Assembly (NCBI GenBank): GCA_947625195.1 | Contig: CANQNK010000007.1 | Coordinates: 1 to 64,000, forward strand | Direction of reading: 5' to 3' | From: an uncultured Clostridia bacterium | GTDB taxonomy: Bacteria > Bacillota > Clostridia > Oscillospirales > Ruminococcaceae | Length of the DNA stretch: 64,000 nt | Shown: positions 52,793 through 60,729 of the stretch, in pieces | How the letters are laid out: each line of letters begins with the position of its first letter | Numbering within the stretch: position 1 is the first letter of the stretch | Translations under genes and position numbers: made by a program | The notes under the pieces: generated by a model | Database searches by the model: none | Seen by the model: the letters and a program-made list of their open reading frames with translations, nothing else | What the model was told of the DNA's origin: nothing

Positions 52793-52821
52793 ATTTTATA
52801 ATATTAAAAGTAGTTTGTCAA
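52793..52821 (-). promoter_or_regulatory. Sigma-A promoter of acn-icd-rex
   Basis: On the minus strand TTGACA (52821-52816), a 17-base spacer and TAAAAT (52798-52793). The -35 box is perfect and lies inside the Rex-type palindrome. Confidence 0.75.
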
Positions 52822-52832
52822 GAATTTAACAA
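52815..52832. promoter_or_regulatory. Rex operator over the acn promoter -35 box
   Basis: Read on the minus strand the site is TTGTTAA-ATTC-TTGACAA. It fits the clostridial Rex pattern TTGTTAA-N4-TTAACAA at 13 of 14 fixed positions. It covers the -35 hexamer of the operon that encodes Rex, so bound Rex would block RNA polymerase. Confidence 0.8.
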
Positions 52833-52921
52833 TCATTTTATATCTTCTGGAGCATAGAACTAATGAGCAGTTAAAAAATAACTTTTTTCTTTCATAATTT
52901 GCCGATTTTAACTGTTTGTTA

Positions 52922-52949
52922 TTGACTTTGACAACATATATGGTATAAT
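52922..52949 (+). promoter_or_regulatory. Extended -10 promoter of the tepA operon
   Basis: TTGACT (52922-52927), a 16-base spacer and TATAAT (52944-52949), preceded by TGG. The intergenic gap 52730-53078 holds only this promoter, the acn promoter with its Rex box, and a palindrome. Confidence 0.75.
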
Positions 52950-52966
52950 GAATATGTATGTATTCT

Positions 52967-52984
52967 AAATGTTGATCAGCATTT
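52967..52984. repeat. Palindrome in the tepA leader
   Basis: AAATGTTGATCAGCATTT is self-complementary except for one pair. It lies about 17 bases after the -10 box, near the 5' end of the mRNA. It may be an operator or a mRNA-stabilising stem. Confidence 0.4.
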
Positions 52985-53078
52985 GAGCATTTGATTTGAA
53001 AGAAATTATGCAAAATTAAATGAATATTTATCGCCTTAATGCAAATAATAATTACAAAAAGACAGGGCGGTAATGAAA

Positions 53079-53786
53079 ATGGCTGATGAGAATACTAACC
53101 AAGGCTCCGGACAGCAGGATAACAATTCGCAGAACGAACAGACCGAGAAGATTGAAAAGCTCGGCCAGGTTGAGCTTAAAGGAGCAAAGCATCTTATACA
53201 TTGTCTTACTATAATAGGTGAGGTAGAGGGGCATTATTTGCTTCCTCCTCAGAATAAGACTACTAAATACGAGCACATCATACCTGCGCTTGTGGCTATT
53301 GAGCAGGACGAGAGCATCAAGGGAGTTGTTATTATACTAAACACCGTAGGCGGCGATGTTGAGGCAGGCCTTGCAATTGCAGAGCTTATTGCCGGAATGA
53401 AGACTCCCAGCGTTTCGATAGTCGTAGGCGGAGGACACTCTATAGGTGTTCCTCTCGCGGTATGTGCCAAAAGGTCGTTCATCGTACCCAGTGCAACTAT
53501 GACAATTCACCCTGTCAGAATGAACGGGCTCGTCTTGGGAGTTCCGCAGACGCTTTCCTATTTTGAAAAAATGCAGGAGAGGATTATCAGGTTTGTCTCT
53601 GACAATTCAAAGATAACCTCTGAGCGATTTAGGGAGCTTATGATGAAAACGGGCGAGCTTGTTATGGATGTCGGCACCTGTCTTAACGGTGAGGACGCCG
53701 TCAAAGAAGGGCTTATTGACAACCTGGGCGGTTTGTCTGAGGCCATTGAATGCTTGTACAGTCTTATTGAAGAAAAAGGGGACTAA
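53079..53786 (+). CDS. tepA: ClpP-like serine protease, TepA/YmfB family
   Basis: A ClpP-fold protease with an acidic, Gln/Asn-rich N-terminus (1-25) and no signal peptide. The likely triad is Ser121 in [12 protein letters not shown], His144 in [12 protein letters not shown], and Asp197 in [15 protein letters not shown], with GLIDNLGG at the end. In Bacillus TepA (translocation-enhancing protein) is linked to protein export and small-protein degradation. A frame from 53073 exists, but GGGCGG lies only two bases before it; ATG at 53079 has an 8-base gap. It sits before ylzJ, uppP and ftsK, as in Bacillus apart from uppP. Confidence 0.88.
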   Translation: MADENTNQGSGQQDNNSQNEQTEKIEKLGQVELKGAKHLIHCLTIIGEVEGHYLLPPQNKTTKYEHIIPALVAIEQDESIKGVVIILNTVGGDVEAGLAIAELIAGMKTPSVSIVVGGGHSIGVPLAVCAKRSFIVPSATMTIHPVRMNGLVLGVPQTLSYFEKMQERIIRFVSDNSKITSERFRELMMKTGELVMDVGTCLNGEDAVKEGLIDNLGGLSEAIECLYSLIEEKGD

Positions 53787-53790
53787 TAAG

Positions 53791-54012
53791 ATGTTTCACA
53801 CAATTTTGAACTATTACGATGTATTTAAAACAAATAATGATACGGCCATAAGAAACGCGCGGGCATATAAGGGGTTGAATGTGGATACTTATAAGATAGG
53901 TGATGAGGAATATATAGACAGACTTCACTCTACAAATCCTTATGACTATCTTGACCCGCAGGTATATCCGTTTACGAATATCAGCAATGCGGACGAAAGC
54001 AGGAGGTTTTAG
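53791..54012 (+). CDS. YlzJ-like small protein
   Basis: The 73-residue product begins MFHTILNYYDVF and ends with the family-like block STNPYDYLDPQVYPF. In Bacillus, ylzJ is also a small gene directly after tepA and before spoIIIE/ftsK. The function is unknown. ATG at 53791 follows the tepA stop by a few bases, with AAAGGGG before it. The longer in-frame extension into tepA has no ribosome site and was rejected. AGGAGG for uppP lies in its last codons. Confidence 0.75.
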   Translation: MFHTILNYYDVFKTNNDTAIRNARAYKGLNVDTYKIGDEEYIDRLHSTNPYDYLDPQVYPFTNISNADESRRF

Positions 54013-54015
54013 CAA

Positions 54016-54870
54016 ATGTCGGTACTAAACACGATTTTCCAAGCAATAATTCAGGGGCTGACTGAGTTTTTGCCAATTTCAAGCTCGGGACATCTTTCCC
54101 TGTTTCAGCATTTTACGGGAAAAAGCGGCGAGGGGGCGCTGCTGCTTTCAGCAATACTCCATCTGGGAACGCTCGTGGCTATCTTTATTGCGTTCTGGCC
54201 GACGATATGGGATCTGATAAAGGAGTTTGGCAGGAGCTTAAAGGATCTGGTACATAGAGAGTTTTTTAAAAATATGAACGGCGACAGAAGAGCGATAATT
54301 ATGCTTATTATCTCAACGCTGGTACTTGTTCCTTTTTATCTGTTTAAGAATTTTTTCGAGGGCTTTGCGGAGGACGCATCTATCTTTGCCGAGGGAATAT
54401 GTTTTCTATATACGGCGTCTATACTGTTTCTCTCCGACAAGTGCACAAAGGGCAGCAAAACCTTGGGTCAGATAAGCGGAAAGGACGCAGTAACGGTCGG
54501 TTTTTTCCAGTCGATAGCTTTGCTACCGGGAGTATCCCGATCAGGCTCTACTATATCTTCAGGTCTGTTTTGCGGTATGGCGAGGGACACTGCCGTTAAG
54601 TATTCTTTCATTCTTGGAATACCTGCCGTTCTGGGTGGCTGCTTTGTAGAACTGAAGGATGCTATTAAAACAGATATGTCGTTTAAGGCTGATTACATTA
54701 TCGGATTTTTTATCGCCGCGGTTGTGGGGATCGGCGCAATAAAGATGGTGAGCTGGCTTGTAAAAAGCGACAAGTTCAAGGTGTTTGCATATTATACGGC
54801 AATACTTGGAATGATCGTTATTTTAATATCTATCGTAGAAGCTATAATAGGAAAGCCGTTAAGTTTATAA
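54016..54870 (+). CDS. uppP: Undecaprenyl-diphosphatase UppP (BacA)
   Basis: UppP is a membrane phosphatase that recycles undecaprenyl pyrophosphate to the monophosphate lipid carrier of cell-wall synthesis, and gives bacitracin tolerance. GLTEFLPISSSGHLSLF (about 14-30) holds the E-rich and first PISSSGH motifs; ALLPGVSRSGSTISSGL (about 170-186) holds the second. About seven hydrophobic helices are visible in 284 residues. AGGAGG in the ylzJ end drives its start. It is placed between ylzJ and ftsK, which is not the Bacillus order. Confidence 0.96.
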   Translation: MSVLNTIFQAIIQGLTEFLPISSSGHLSLFQHFTGKSGEGALLLSAILHLGTLVAIFIAFWPTIWDLIKEFGRSLKDLVHREFFKNMNGDRRAIIMLIISTLVLVPFYLFKNFFEGFAEDASIFAEGICFLYTASILFLSDKCTKGSKTLGQISGKDAVTVGFFQSIALLPGVSRSGSTISSGLFCGMARDTAVKYSFILGIPAVLGGCFVELKDAIKTDMSFKADYIIGFFIAAVVGIGAIKMVSWLVKSDKFKVFAYYTAILGMIVILISIVEAIIGKPLSL

Positions 54871-54915
54871 TACAGCAGAAATTTTATAAGACATAAAAAT
54901 TGAAGGAGACAAAAA

Positions 54916-57411
54916 ATGGCTGCATCTAAAAAGCCTGTAAAGAGACAGCCTTCTAAGACTGTTAGAAACACCGGTAAAAAGAAAAATCAAAGTGAAAAAA
55001 ACACCGTCAGTAAGGAAATTCCTGCTGGAATATTCTTTATTCTCGGTGGTTTGATAATTGCGCTTACATACATATCGGGAGACGCCTTTTGGGGTACGCT
55101 TCACACGGCAATAAGAGGCGTTTTCGGCATTCCTTTGTATTTTATCGGGCCGCTTCTGGTGGTACTGTCAATTCAGATTGCATTTTCAAAATCAGAAAAC
55201 CTTGCAATCGCTAAGATAGTTGAAACGGTCTTTTTTGTGCTGCTTTTGTGCGGAATATTTCACACGGTCATCGTGGGAGTCCCCTTGCCGATTGAAGCAC
55301 CGTTCGGCGAAAGGCTCGGGTATATCTATAACAAATCTGTAAGTCTTTCGGGCGGAGGGCTTTTTGGCGCTATACTCGGCTGGCCGGCATCTGCTGTGCT
55401 TGGCAAGGTAGGCGGAAGTATAATACTTATACTTGTAATGGTAATTTTCTTAATGCTTGTCTTTCACATCAGCTTCAAAGATCTTCTGACCGGATTTTCA
55501 AAACCCGTTAAAAAGAGCGTTGTTGCTATAAAGGAGGACAGAGCGGTGAACGCTCAGAAGCAGGAGGAGCGCAAGGCAAGGAGAACCGCAAAAGACAGAG
55601 AAATAGATATCGCAAAGTATTACGACGCTGACACATCAAAGCTTTACCCGGACCACCTCAACAAAACGCTTAAGGACAACAATTTTGATCCTGCAAAATT
55701 TATTTCAGATGACAGCGTTTCAAAACAGACGGACAAAAAGCGCACGGCAAAGCCTGCTTCTGAAAAGAAGAGCGTATTAGATGCTAAGCAGGACGAATAT
55801 GACGAAATAATCAAAAATGCCACCAAAAGGCGAGGCACTCAAAAGCCTAAAGAAAAAAACATTAAGAACGACATATACGTTGAAAGCGACGGACAGACAT
55901 CGTTTTTCGGAAAAGAGGGGGAAAAGGGGCTTTATCAACCGCCTCCGACCGGACTTTTGAAGTACGCAAATTCAAAGGTGTCTGAAAGTACTTATCAAAA
56001 AGAAATAAGAGAACGTGGAAGCACTCTTGTAGAAACGCTTAAAAGCTTTGGCGTTCAGACAAGGATCGTTGGCGTTCACAGGGGGCCTTCCGTAACACGG
56101 TATGAGCTTCAGCCGGCAGCGGGAGTCAAGGTTTCCAGAATCACCGGTCTTGCCGATGACATTGCGCTTAATCTTGCCGCAGAGGGAATAAGAATTGAAG
56201 CGCCTATTCCGGGAAAGGCGGCGGTAGGTATTGAAATTGCAAACACCAACCGCGACAGCGTATCTATAAGAGAGCTTATCGACAGCGAGGAATTTAAAAA
56301 TAGTAAAGGCAAGCTTGAGTTTGCTGTGGGTAAAGACATCGAGGGCAACATCGTCATGGGCGATATTGCCAAGATGCCGCATCTTCTTGTTGCGGGAACA
56401 ACAGGAGCAGGTAAGTCGGTGTTTACAAATTCTATAATAATGAATATTCTTTACAAGGCGTCTCCCGACGAGGTAAAGCTTATTCTTATCGACCCTAAGC
56501 AGGTTGAATTTCCGATATATAACGGCATACCTCACCTTTTAATACCCGTTGTTACCGACGCAAGAAAAGCGGCAGGCGCGCTTGGGTGGGCAGTTGCTGA
56601 AATGATGAGAAGATACAAGACTTTTGCTGATAACGGAGTAAGGGATCTTGAGGACTACAACGAATATCAGAAAGACAAGGATGAATTAGAGCCTATGTCT
56701 CAGATAGTTATTGTCATCGACGAGCTGGCAGATCTTATGATGGCGGCACCGAAGGAGGTGGAGGATTCCATTTGCAGAATCGCACAGCTTGCCCGTGCAG
56801 CGGGAATGCACCTTATTATCGCAACGCAGTCACCGCGTGTTGACGTTGTAACGGGACTTATCAAGGCGAATATTCCGAGCCGTGTTGCGCTTAAGGTTTC
56901 AAATAACGTCGATTCCAGAGTAATTCTCGACGAGGGCGGAGCCGATAAGCTGTTAGGACGAGGCGACCTTTTGTATAAGCCTGTGGGAATGGGCAAGCCT
57001 ATGAGAATTCAGGGAAGCTTTATTCCGACCAGCGAGGTAAGAGCAGTTGTAAATTATCTGAAGAATCTGTCAAGTACTGAGTACAGCGACAGTATTATTG
57101 AGGATATTGAGCGTCATGTGCCTCAGGTCAGAAACGATAAGAGAATTTCAAACGACGAGGTTGTGGAAAGCGATATCGACGAGAAATTTGAGGATGCTGT
57201 AAAGATAATAGTTGAATCGGGACAGGCTTCAACTTCGTTTTTGCAGAGGAAGCTAAGCCTTGGTTATGCGCGGGCGGCAAGGCTTATGGACGAACTGGAG
57301 GAAAGAGGTATCATAGGTCCTGCACAGGGAGCAAAGCCAAGAGAGGTTTTGATTTCTAAGGAACAGTGGCTTGAGCGAAACGCTATGAGCGACATTGAAA
57401 TAAACATCTGA
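54916..57411 (+). CDS. ftsK: FtsK/SpoIIIE DNA translocase
   Basis: FtsK/SpoIIIE pumps DNA through the division or sporulation septum. The N-terminus has a basic region and four membrane helices (about 33-190). A charged linker (about 195-345) follows, then the motor with VAGTTGAGKSVF (Walker A near 494-505), LILIDPKQVEFP, Walker B IVVIDELADLMM, and IATQSPRVDVVTGLIKANI. The last 70 residues form the DNA-reading gamma winged helix: SGQASTSFLQRKLSLGYARAARLMDELE. At 831 residues it is of SpoIIIE length. AGGAGA precedes the ATG. Confidence 0.96.
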   Translation: MAASKKPVKRQPSKTVRNTGKKKNQSEKNTVSKEIPAGIFFILGGLIIALTYISGDAFWGTLHTAIRGVFGIPLYFIGPLLVVLSIQIAFSKSENLAIAKIVETVFFVLLLCGIFHTVIVGVPLPIEAPFGERLGYIYNKSVSLSGGGLFGAILGWPASAVLGKVGGSIILILVMVIFLMLVFHISFKDLLTGFSKPVKKSVVAIKEDRAVNAQKQEERKARRTAKDREIDIAKYYDADTSKLYPDHLNKTLKDNNFDPAKFISDDSVSKQTDKKRTAKPASEKKSVLDAKQDEYDEIIKNATKRRGTQKPKEKNIKNDIYVESDGQTSFFGKEGEKGLYQPPPTGLLKYANSKVSESTYQKEIRERGSTLVETLKSFGVQTRIVGVHRGPSVTRYELQPAAGVKVSRITGLADDIALNLAAEGIRIEAPIPGKAAVGIEIANTNRDSVSIRELIDSEEFKNSKGKLEFAVGKDIEGNIVMGDIAKMPHLLVAGTTGAGKSVFTNSIIMNILYKASPDEVKLILIDPKQVEFPIYNGIPHLLIPVVTDARKAAGALGWAVAEMMRRYKTFADNGVRDLEDYNEYQKDKDELEPMSQIVIVIDELADLMMAAPKEVEDSICRIAQLARAAGMHLIIATQSPRVDVVTGLIKANIPSRVALKVSNNVDSRVILDEGGADKLLGRGDLLYKPVGMGKPMRIQGSFIPTSEVRAVVNYLKNLSSTEYSDSIIEDIERHVPQVRNDKRISNDEVVESDIDEKFEDAVKIIVESGQASTSFLQRKLSLGYARAARLMDELEERGIIGPAQGAKPREVLISKEQWLERNAMSDIEINI

Positions 57412-57481
57412 TATAAAAACAAATCAGGGCGTATTGCTTCACTGATAACGTGTAACGTCACATATTAAGGGTAAAGAGTAA

Positions 57482-58408
57482 ATGTCAAAGGGTAAAAAGT
57501 ATAAAAAGAAAATAAGCGCGCTTGGCACAGCGCTTATCGGACTTGCTGTTTTGGTTTTTGGTCTGCTTGACCATTTCGGGATCGTATCACTGGGTGGAAA
57601 GGCTGAGATCACAAAAAGCTCTGAAACTGCGCTTGATGCCGATACATCTGTAAGCTTTATTGATGTAGGACAAGGAAACAGTGCACTCGTCGTATCAGGA
57701 GACCGGTCGATGCTTATTGATGGTGGCGAAGTGGATAAAGGCAAGGACGTTGTGGCATATCTTAAGGCGCAGCGTATATCAAGGCTTGATTATATAATAG
57801 CAACTCATCAGCATACCGACCATATAGGAGGGCTGATCGACGTTTTAAAAAGCGACATTGAGGTCGGCAAAATAATTATGCCGAAAATTCCAGATAAGCT
57901 TGTTCCTACAAGCTATACATACACAAATTTCTTAGATGCGGTAAAGAGCAAAGGACTTAAGGTAAAAGCCGCAAAGGATGAGGAGTTTTCTTTGGGAAGC
58001 GTTATCGTGTACACATATGCAATGAGCGGTGATTACAGCGATCTTAACAATTATTCTGTAGTAACAAAGATAACTACTAAGGCCGGGAAGTTTTTGATTA
58101 TGGGTGATTTGGAAACTACTGCGGAGAAGGAGCTGTTATACAAAAATCAAGATTTGTCTGCGGATGTGCTTGCAATGGGACATCACGGGAGCTCGTCATC
58201 AACGGGGAATAGTCTGCTCAAGGCTGTAAACCCGGTGTGCGCCGTAATAAGCGTGGGTGCAGATAACAGCTACGGCCATCCAAACGAGGCGGCCTTAGAA
58301 CGCGTTAAAAAGTACACCGATAGGGTATACAGAACGGACCTGAACGGCAGTATTGTTTTTAACTGCGATTCAAAAAACCTTGATCTTACCATTGAAAAGG
58401 AAGAATAG
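57482..58408 (+). CDS. ComEC/Rec2-like stand-alone metallo-beta-lactamase-fold hydrolase
   Basis: The 308-residue protein has one hydrophobic segment (about 14-31) that may be a signal anchor, so the enzyme is probably outside the membrane. The MBL domain starts SFIDVGQGNSALVV. It has the metal motif IATHQHTDHIGG (about 106-117) and Asp in FLIMGDLETTAEKEL. The C-terminal MGHHGSSSSTGNSLL and YGHPNEAALERV are typical of ComEC-type domains. Without the ComEC channel it cannot import DNA itself. It may be an exported nuclease or phosphodiesterase. A DUF3006 gene follows by two bases. Confidence 0.85.
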   Translation: MSKGKKYKKKISALGTALIGLAVLVFGLLDHFGIVSLGGKAEITKSSETALDADTSVSFIDVGQGNSALVVSGDRSMLIDGGEVDKGKDVVAYLKAQRISRLDYIIATHQHTDHIGGLIDVLKSDIEVGKIIMPKIPDKLVPTSYTYTNFLDAVKSKGLKVKAAKDEEFSLGSVIVYTYAMSGDYSDLNNYSVVTKITTKAGKFLIMGDLETTAEKELLYKNQDLSADVLAMGHHGSSSSTGNSLLKAVNPVCAVISVGADNSYGHPNEAALERVKKYTDRVYRTDLNGSIVFNCDSKNLDLTIEKEE

Positions 58409-58409
58409 A

Positions 58410-58625
58410 ATGAAGTACAGTGTATTGAGCATCTGTGAGGATATTGTAAAGATTGAAAGCGAAAATGGAAAAATTGATTTTGTAAAGCTTAATGATATGC
58501 CGAAAGGCATTTCAATAAACGATATACTTGAAAAGACGGATAGCGGTTATATAAGACTTTTGGAAGAAACTGAAAGCAGACAAAATGTAAACATTCGGAT
58601 TCAAGACACGCTTTGGGAGGAATAA
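58410..58625 (+). CDS. DUF3006-like small protein
   Basis: The 71-residue protein starts MKYSVLSICEDIVKIES and continues LNDMPKGISINDILE and IRIQDTLWEE, a small beta-rich layout that resembles the DUF3006 family. Those proteins are often found next to ComEC-like hydrolases, as here (2 bases downstream). A longer frame from 58353 lies inside the hydrolase gene and was rejected; the ATG at 58410 fits the AAGGAAG upstream. Its function is unknown; it could be a binding partner or inhibitor of the hydrolase. Confidence 0.7.
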   Translation: MKYSVLSICEDIVKIESENGKIDFVKLNDMPKGISINDILEKTDSGYIRLLEETESRQNVNIRIQDTLWEE

Positions 58626-58632
58626 TAAAGCT

Positions 58633-59496
58633 ATGGAAGGAAATCTTTTAAAAATGCTTGAGGATAACAAGCATACCTTTTCAAAGGGACACAGGCTCAT
58701 TGCACAGTATGTAATAGAGCATTTTGACAAAACAGCTTTTATGACTGCTTCTAAGCTGGGTGAAAATGTGGGCGTATCGGAATCTACCGTTGTAAGATTT
58801 GCAACGCTTTTGGGCTTTAAAGGCTATCCCGAGTTTCAGAAAAACCTTCAGGAGCTTATGAGAAACAGGCTTACAGCCGTACAGAGAATGGAGCTGACCG
58901 ATAACAGAATAGGAGAGGGCGACCTGTTAGAGCAGGTAATGTCAATAGATGTAGACAGAATAAGAGAAACTCTCGGCGGAATATCAAAGGATGACTTTAA
59001 CAGCGCCGTTGAAAGAATAGCTAACGCAAGTTCTATTTATATAATCGGTAACAGAAGCTCATCGGCTCTTGCCTCCTTTTGTGAGTATTATTTAAACCTT
59101 ATGTTCCCGTACGTAAAGAGAGTGAAGCCATCTTCCGCCAGCGAAATGCTGGAGCAGATTATGAGAATTGACGATAATGACGTGATTATCGGTTTTTCGT
59201 TTCCGAGATATTCTACGCAGACTCTGGCCGGGCTTAAGTTTGCACAGGATAAGGGCGCCGGGGTTGTGGCTTTTACTGATTCTGAAAATTCTCCGCTTGC
59301 AAAGTACGCGGACTGTCTGCTTTTGGCAAGAAGTGATATGGCAAGCTTTGTGGATTCACTTGTTGCGCCGCTTTCTCTTTTAAATGCGCTTTTGGTTGCC
59401 GTTTCCATAAAGAAAAAGGATATGATCTCGAATAACCTTAAGCTTTTGGAAACGATCTGGGATAAATACAACGCCTACGATACAAGGGAGAAATAG
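58633..59496 (+). CDS. MurR/RpiR family transcriptional regulator
   Basis: The 287-residue product has an N-terminal helix-turn-helix (about 1-77; FSKGHRLIAQYVIEHFDKTAF, KLGENVGVSESTVVRFATLLGFKGYPEFQ shown by key residues only) and a SIS sugar-phosphate-binding domain (about 110-260) with SIYIIGNRSSSALASF and VVAFTDSENSPLAKYAD. Such proteins sense amino-sugar or sugar phosphates. No sugar-uptake genes are adjacent, so the effector is unknown. GGGAGGAA precedes the ATG. The next gene begins 2 bases after the stop. Confidence 0.9.
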   Translation: MEGNLLKMLEDNKHTFSKGHRLIAQYVIEHFDKTAFMTASKLGENVGVSESTVVRFATLLGFKGYPEFQKNLQELMRNRLTAVQRMELTDNRIGEGDLLEQVMSIDVDRIRETLGGISKDDFNSAVERIANASSIYIIGNRSSSALASFCEYYLNLMFPYVKRVKPSSASEMLEQIMRIDDNDVIIGFSFPRYSTQTLAGLKFAQDKGAGVVAFTDSENSPLAKYADCLLLARSDMASFVDSLVAPLSLLNALLVAVSIKKKDMISNNLKLLETIWDKYNAYDTREK

Positions 59497-59497
59497 A

Positions 59498-60715
59498 GTG
59501 AGAAAAATCATAATAGTCGGCGGCGGAGCATCTGGGCTTATGGCGGCAGTACGGTGCGCCGAAAGGAATAACGAGGTAATAGTTTTTGAGCACGAAAAGA
59601 TTCTTTGCAAAAAGCTTATGATAACAGGCAAAGGCAGATGCAATCTGACAAATGCCAGCGATGTTGATAACATACTGAATAATATCGCAAGAAATTCCCG
59701 GTTTATGTACTCATCTCTGAACGCTTTTAACGCGTATGACACTATGGACTTTTTTGAAAGTTTGGGCTTAAGACTTAAAACCGAAAGAGGCAGGCGCGTT
59801 TTTCCGCAAAGCGATAAAGCAAGCGATGTTGCCGATGCTTTGATAAGACGGGCAAAGGCTTTGGGCGTTAGGTTTGTCTTTGACAACGTCAAAGAAATTC
59901 TGGTTTCATCAGGAAAAGCTTTGGGAGTTAAAACAAATGATAAGGAATATCTTGCTGATGCAGTTATAGTTGCAACAGGCGGCAGAAGCTATCCGAAAAC
60001 AGGCTCTACCGGCGACGGGTACAGGTTTGCCGAAAAGCTTGGAATTTCAGTTGTACCGATAACGCCTTCGCTTGTTCCCGTTGAAATAAAAGAGCGCTTT
60101 GCATCTGAGCTTATGGGGCTTTCTTTGAGAAACGTTACGCTTAAGTTGTTTGAGAATGACGTTAAGAAGCCTGTGTTTGAGGAGCTTGGTGAAATGCTTT
60201 TTACGCATTTTGGTGTTTCGGGGCCTTTGGTGCTTTCCTCATCGGCCCATATGGCTGAGGGAAAAAGCTACCGGTATGAAATTGATTTAAAACCGGGTCT
60301 TTGTGAAGGTAAGCTTGATACAAGACTTTTGCGTGATTTTTCTATGAATACTAACAGAATCATTGCAAACACTCTTACAAAGCTCTTGCCGTCGTCTTTG
60401 GTCCCTGTTGTGCTGGATATAAGTCAAATTGACGGCAATTCCAGGATAAATCTTATTACCAGAGAACAGAGAAAAGCGCTTGTAAAAACTGTAAAGGCAT
60501 TTCCTCTAACAGTTTATAGAAAACGTCCGATAGACGAGGCTATCATTACGCGAGGCGGAGTGGACACTAAAGAGATAAATCCCAAAACTATGGGGTGTAA
60601 AAAGATAAGCTGCCTTTACTTTATTGGTGAGGTTCTGGACGTGGACGCATATACAGGCGGATTTAATTTACAGATCGCTTTCTCAACGGCAAACGCCGTT
60701 TCACTTAACTTTTGA
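59498..60715 (+). CDS. FAD-dependent oxidoreductase, HI0933/YhiN family
   Basis: The 405-residue flavoprotein begins with the FAD dinucleotide fold IIVGGGASGLMAAVRCAERN (about 4-22). GKGRCNLTNAS, VIVATGGRSYPKTGSTGDGY, HFGVSGPLVLSSSAHM and the C-terminal FAD motif GEVLDVDAYTGGFNLQIAFSTA are family blocks. Members (also called aminoacetone oxidase-like or BaiN-like) have poorly known substrates; a bile-acid role is reported for some gut Clostridia relatives but is not shown here. The start is GTG at 59498 with GGGAG upstream. Its TGA overlaps the longest frame of the next gene, not its chosen start. Confidence 0.9.
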   Translation: MRKIIIVGGGASGLMAAVRCAERNNEVIVFEHEKILCKKLMITGKGRCNLTNASDVDNILNNIARNSRFMYSSLNAFNAYDTMDFFESLGLRLKTERGRRVFPQSDKASDVADALIRRAKALGVRFVFDNVKEILVSSGKALGVKTNDKEYLADAVIVATGGRSYPKTGSTGDGYRFAEKLGISVVPITPSLVPVEIKERFASELMGLSLRNVTLKLFENDVKKPVFEELGEMLFTHFGVSGPLVLSSSAHMAEGKSYRYEIDLKPGLCEGKLDTRLLRDFSMNTNRIIANTLTKLLPSSLVPVVLDISQIDGNSRINLITREQRKALVKTVKAFPLTVYRKRPIDEAIITRGGVDTKEINPKTMGCKKISCLYFIGEVLDVDAYTGGFNLQIAFSTANAVSLNF

Positions 60716-60729
60716 AAGGACAAATTAAA

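Noticed and set aside
52928-52949. TTGACA followed by TATAAT before tepA
   Set aside because: The spacer is only 10 bases. TTGACT at 52922 with a 16-base spacer and an extended -10 box is the workable reading.
55972-56535. 187-codon minus-strand frame
   Set aside because: It is antisense to the FtsK motor domain, including its Walker A region.
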